A stretch of 8,642 nucleotides of DNA. It comes from JAJKIP01 sp040509055 (lineage in GTDB: Bacteria > Bacteroidota > Bacteroidia > Chitinophagales > Chitinophagaceae). The notes beneath the pieces were generated by a model. That model was given only the letters and a program-made list of their open reading frames with translations. It searched no databases and was not told the origin of the DNA. The stretch lies in the NCBI GenBank assembly GCA_040509055.1, contig JBEVLT010000012.1, positions 1 through 8,642 on the forward strand. Reading direction: 5' to 3'. Positions within the stretch are counted from its first letter, which is position 1, and each line of letters opens with the position of its first letter. Made by a program: the position numbers and the translations under genes. Shown here piece by piece: positions 6,643 to 8,642 of this stretch.

Positions 6643-7893
6643 CTATTTCAGTTTTTTCATCCGCACACTCTCTATCCGGGTATCGGTTACGGTCACGATG
6701 TCGAATTCATAATCGTCGATAATGATCCGCTCTTTTTGCTGCGGAATGGTCTCGTAGAAGTTGATGATATAGCCGGAAAGCGTTTCGGAGTCGTTTTCAG
6801 GAAATTTAAACCCGTATTTTTCTTCCAGGTAGTCCAGTTCCAGGCGGCCGGAAAAAATATATTCATTGTCCGCCACCTGTTTTTCCTCCAGTTTTTCGCG
6901 GTCGTATTCATCCTCTATCTCTCCAAACAGTTCTTCCAGCACATCTTCCATGGTGATGATGCCGGCGGTGCCGCCAAACTCGTCCACCACCCAGGCAATG
7001 CTTTTCCGCTCGCTGCTGAACTTGGTGATCAGGTCGGCAGCGCTCATGCTTTCCGGTACGGCGGGGATGGGCAGGATGATGGAGGCCAGCGTGGCCGGTT
7101 TTTTAAACAGATCCAGCTGGTGTACATAGCCGGTGATATGGTCGATATTATTTTCGTATACCACCAGTTTGCTCAGCCGGGTATCCACGAATTTTTGCTG
7201 AATGTCTTCTACCGAAGCATGAATATCGATGCCCACGACTTCCTTGCGGGGCACCAGGCACTGCCGGATCCTCACTTTGGGAAATTCCTGTGCGTTTTCC
7301 AGCAGCTGGGTACTGTGCTCTTCCCGCTCTTCGCCCTTGCTTTGCTGGAACAGGTTTTTCAGTTCGCCGTGGCTCAGCGGCTCTTTGTGTTTGTCCACCC
7401 GCACATTGAACACGTATTTCAGCAGCCATTCGGCACAGCGGATCAGCGCATTGGTAACCGGGGAAAAAAGCTGGTAGAAAAAATCTGTGACCAGGGCCAG
7501 GCGGCTGAGCAGGTTGTTGCTGCGGGCGCGGAAAAAGGCGCGGGGAATGAACTCGGCAAAGATCAGCACGACAAAGGTGGCGATGGCGATCTCCACGATG
7601 ATGTGCACCAGGTCGGAGCCGCTGTGCATGTATTGCCATACCGGCTTCATCACCGTACTGATCTGCAGCGAGAAGAACACGAGAAAAATAGTGAACCCGG
7701 CCAGGGTAGTGCCGATAAACCGGGCCGGCGCCTCGATAAATTTTTCCAGCAGGTGGCCTGTGGTACCGCCCTGTTTCTTACGAAGCTCGATGTTCAGCCG
7801 GTTGGCGCTGTAATAGGCCATCTCGATGCCCGCAAAAAACCCCATCAGCAGCAGGGGTACAAGGAACCACACGATCGTTTTCCATTCAATCAT
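6643..7893 (-). CDS. CNNM/CorC (hemolysin-family, GldE-like) membrane protein with CBS domains
   Basis: A 416-residue protein starting MIEWKTIVWF. Domain order: an N-terminal CNNM (DUF21) membrane domain, about 1-150, with GFFAGIEMAYYSANRL (17-32) and AEFIPRAFF (113-121) plus helices near 7-25, 59-79 and 95-117; a CBS pair, about 213-327, with VPRKEVVGID and DEFGGTAGIITMEDVLEELF (304-323); and a C-terminal CorC/HlyC domain, about 340-416 (SGRLELDYLEEKYG, SETLSGYI). Relatives are linked to Mg/Co efflux or, in gliding Bacteroidota, to GldE; which applies here cannot be decided. The frame stays open upstream to 8022, but that extension lies partly inside gmk and encodes no family sequence, whereas the ATG at 7893 gives a start right before the first helix. 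It follows gmk by 80 bases and may be co-transcribed with it. Confidence 0.88.
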   Translation of the reverse strand: MIEWKTIVWFLVPLLLMGFFAGIEMAYYSANRLNIELRKKQGGTTGHLLEKFIEAPARFIGTTLAGFTIFLVFFSLQISTVMKPVWQYMHSGSDLVHIIVEIAIATFVVLIFAEFIPRAFFRARSNNLLSRLALVTDFFYQLFSPVTNALIRCAEWLLKYVFNVRVDKHKEPLSHGELKNLFQQSKGEEREEHSTQLLENAQEFPKVRIRQCLVPRKEVVGIDIHASVEDIQQKFVDTRLSKLVVYENNIDHITGYVHQLDLFKKPATLASIILPIPAVPESMSAADLITKFSSERKSIAWVVDEFGGTAGIITMEDVLEELFGEIEDEYDREKLEEKQVADNEYIFSGRLELDYLEEKYGFKFPENDSETLSGYIINFYETIPQQKERIIIDDYEFDIVTVTDTRIESVRMKKLK

Positions 7894-7897
7894 TGGG

Positions 7898-7905
7898 TAA
7901 AGATA
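7898..7905 (-). promoter_or_regulatory. Promoter-like -7 box directly before the CNNM/CorC ATG
   Basis: TATCTTTA (within ATTATCTTTACCC, identical over 13 bases to the rpiB promoter region) ends only 4 bases before the ATG at 7893. Initiation at the normal distance would fall on or next to the A of the ATG, giving a leaderless or nearly leaderless mRNA. No TTG is found 17-23 bases upstream, so it could be inactive. Confidence 0.3.
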
Positions 7906-7960
7906 ATAAAGCAGGCCGAAACAGGAGGAGCACGACGGCAGCGGATTCCAGGCATTTATT

Positions 7961-7973
7961 CCCGGGCGCCGGG
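7961..7973 (-). other. Short GC hairpin just after the gmk stop
   Basis: CCCGG and CCGGG pair around a 3-base loop immediately after the gmk TAA. There is no T-tract after it, so it is not a standard intrinsic terminator; it might act as an mRNA 3'-end or processing structure, or have no role. Confidence 0.2.
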
Positions 7974-8552
7974 TTATTTCCGGGCCAGGAATTCGCGGAT
8001 GATCCGTTCGGCATCTGTACATGCTTTTGCCAGGTCGTCATTCAGGATGGTCTGGTCAAAATGATGCTTGAATGATATTTCATAGGCCGCCTTGTTCACC
8101 CGGGCCTGCAGGGATTCGGCCGTTTCGGTGCCGCGCGATTCCAGCCGGCGTTTCAGCTCTTCCACGGAAGGCGGCTCTATAAAAAGGCTGAGCGAAGTGC
8201 CCGGGTATTGCTGCTGCACATGGATGGCGCCTTTCACATCTATATCCAGCAGGGGCAGCTGGTCATTGTTCCAGATACGCTGCAGGTCGGACTTCAGTGT
8301 GCCGTAATATTTTCCTTCGTATACCATCTCCCATTCCACAAACTCGTTTTGCTGTATTCTCTGCTTGAAGTCGTCCGGTGTCAGGAAATAATAGTCACGG
8401 CCATGCTGCTCGTACGAGCGGGCCGCACGGGTAGCGGCCGATACGGAAAAGGCCAGCTGCGGAAAAGCCTGGAGCAGGTAACGGGTGATGGAGGTTTTGC
8501 CCGCCCCGGAAGGCGCGGTGATCACGATTATCTTATTTTGATAAAGAGGCAT
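7974..8552 (-). CDS. gmk: Guanylate kinase
   Basis: A cytoplasmic enzyme that converts GMP and ATP to GDP and ADP, in purine nucleotide synthesis and salvage. With the ATG at 8552 it is 192 residues, close to the family size. The P-loop APSGAGKT is at 13-20, the GMP-binding region SVSAATRAARSYEQHGRDYYF at about 36-56, EWEMVYEGKYYGT at 73-85, the core strand LLDIDVKGAIHVQ at 101-113 and the lid region SRGTETAESLQARV at about 139-152. The GMP loop reads TRAARSYE where many homologues have TRxPRPGE. An in-frame TTG at 8570 would add six residues, but that TTG is part of the -7 promoter box, so the ATG is chosen. The next gene leftward, CNNM/CorC, follows after 80 bases. Confidence 0.95.
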   Translation of the reverse strand: MPLYQNKIIVITAPSGAGKTSITRYLLQAFPQLAFSVSAATRAARSYEQHGRDYYFLTPDDFKQRIQQNEFVEWEMVYEGKYYGTLKSDLQRIWNNDQLPLLDIDVKGAIHVQQQYPGTSLSLFIEPPSVEELKRRLESRGTETAESLQARVNKAAYEISFKHHFDQTILNDDLAKACTDAERIIREFLARK

Positions 8553-8567
8553 GGCGCGATAAAGGCG

Positions 8568-8598
8568 CAAAACTAATCAATTACACGTTTGGGTGCAA
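8568..8598 (-). promoter_or_regulatory. gmk promoter (Bacteroidota type, full consensus)
   Basis: Reading leftward, TTG (complement of 8596-8598) is followed after exactly 20 bases by TAGTTTTG (complement of 8568-8575), which matches TTG-N17-23-TANNTTTG at every defined position. Initiation near 8562 gives a leader of about 10 bases before the ATG at 8552. This is the best promoter match in the window. Confidence 0.7.
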
Positions 8599-8642
8599 CC
8601 GGTCTGTTAATACCTGCAACAAGATAGAAGATTATCGGTTCG

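Noticed and set aside
7894..8022. A 43-residue N-terminal extension of the CNNM/CorC protein.
   Set aside because: It overlaps the end of gmk, contains Cys/Pro-rich non-family sequence and starts at an ATG deep in gmk. The ATG at 7893 fits the family.
6583..8064. A plus-strand open frame of 493 codons opposite the CNNM/CorC gene.
   Set aside because: Its translation is low-complexity (rich in His, Phe, Gln, Gly) with no family motif, while the minus strand encodes a clear multi-domain protein. It is an antisense by-product of codon bias.
8573..8641. A minus-strand frame open from the right edge to a TAG at 8573-8575, reading EPIIFYLVAGINRPVAPK and so on.
   Set aside because: About 22 codons open is expected by chance, it matches no family I know, and it covers the gmk promoter. 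It could be the tail of an upstream gene but cannot be supported.

Overview
The window looks like a chromosomal segment of a Bacteroidota bacterium, most likely a Chitinophagaceae-type organism. This rests on protein character (a two-cysteine TatC periplasmic loop, a GldE-like CNNM/CorC protein, a bacterial deoxyhypusine-synthase-like protein), on weak or absent Shine-Dalgarno sequences, and on promoter-like sequences of the Bacteroidota form TTG-N(about 20)-TANNTTTG. Base composition is moderate, slightly above half G+C by eye. The genus is an inference.

Layout. Three genes point right in the left 3.5 kb. First comes a carbamoyltransferase cut by the left edge, then, 20 bases on, a family 2 glycosyltransferase; together they look like the 3' end of a surface-polysaccharide or glycan-modification operon. 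After an 84-base gap comes a deoxyhypusine-synthase-like enzyme with its own possible promoter. A strong bidirectional hairpin terminator at 3529-3559 separates this rightward block from five leftward genes: an exported M28 zinc peptidase, rpiB, tatC, a CNNM/CorC (GldE/hemolysin-family) membrane protein and gmk. Read in the direction of transcription the order is gmk, CNNM/CorC, tatC, rpiB, peptidase.

The leftward genes are not obviously one operon. gmk, tatC and rpiB each have a recognisable promoter box just upstream, and rpiB is followed by an intrinsic terminator that seems to be interleaved with the promoter region of the peptidase gene. They are unrelated core functions (nucleotide metabolism, membrane ion/CBS protein, protein export, pentose phosphate pathway, peptide breakdown).

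Nothing in the window is clearly a new system. There is no CRISPR array, insertion sequence, tRNA, rRNA or phage gene that I can see, and no gene-free stretch above about 110 bases. The points most worth a second look are: the deoxyhypusine-synthase-like protein, which keeps the catalytic lysine but seems to have lost several residues that bind spermidine in the eukaryotic enzyme; a 13-base promoter-like sequence repeated exactly upstream of two genes, once so close to the ATG that a leaderless mRNA is possible; the terminator/promoter overlap upstream of the peptidase; and a correction of the gmk start.
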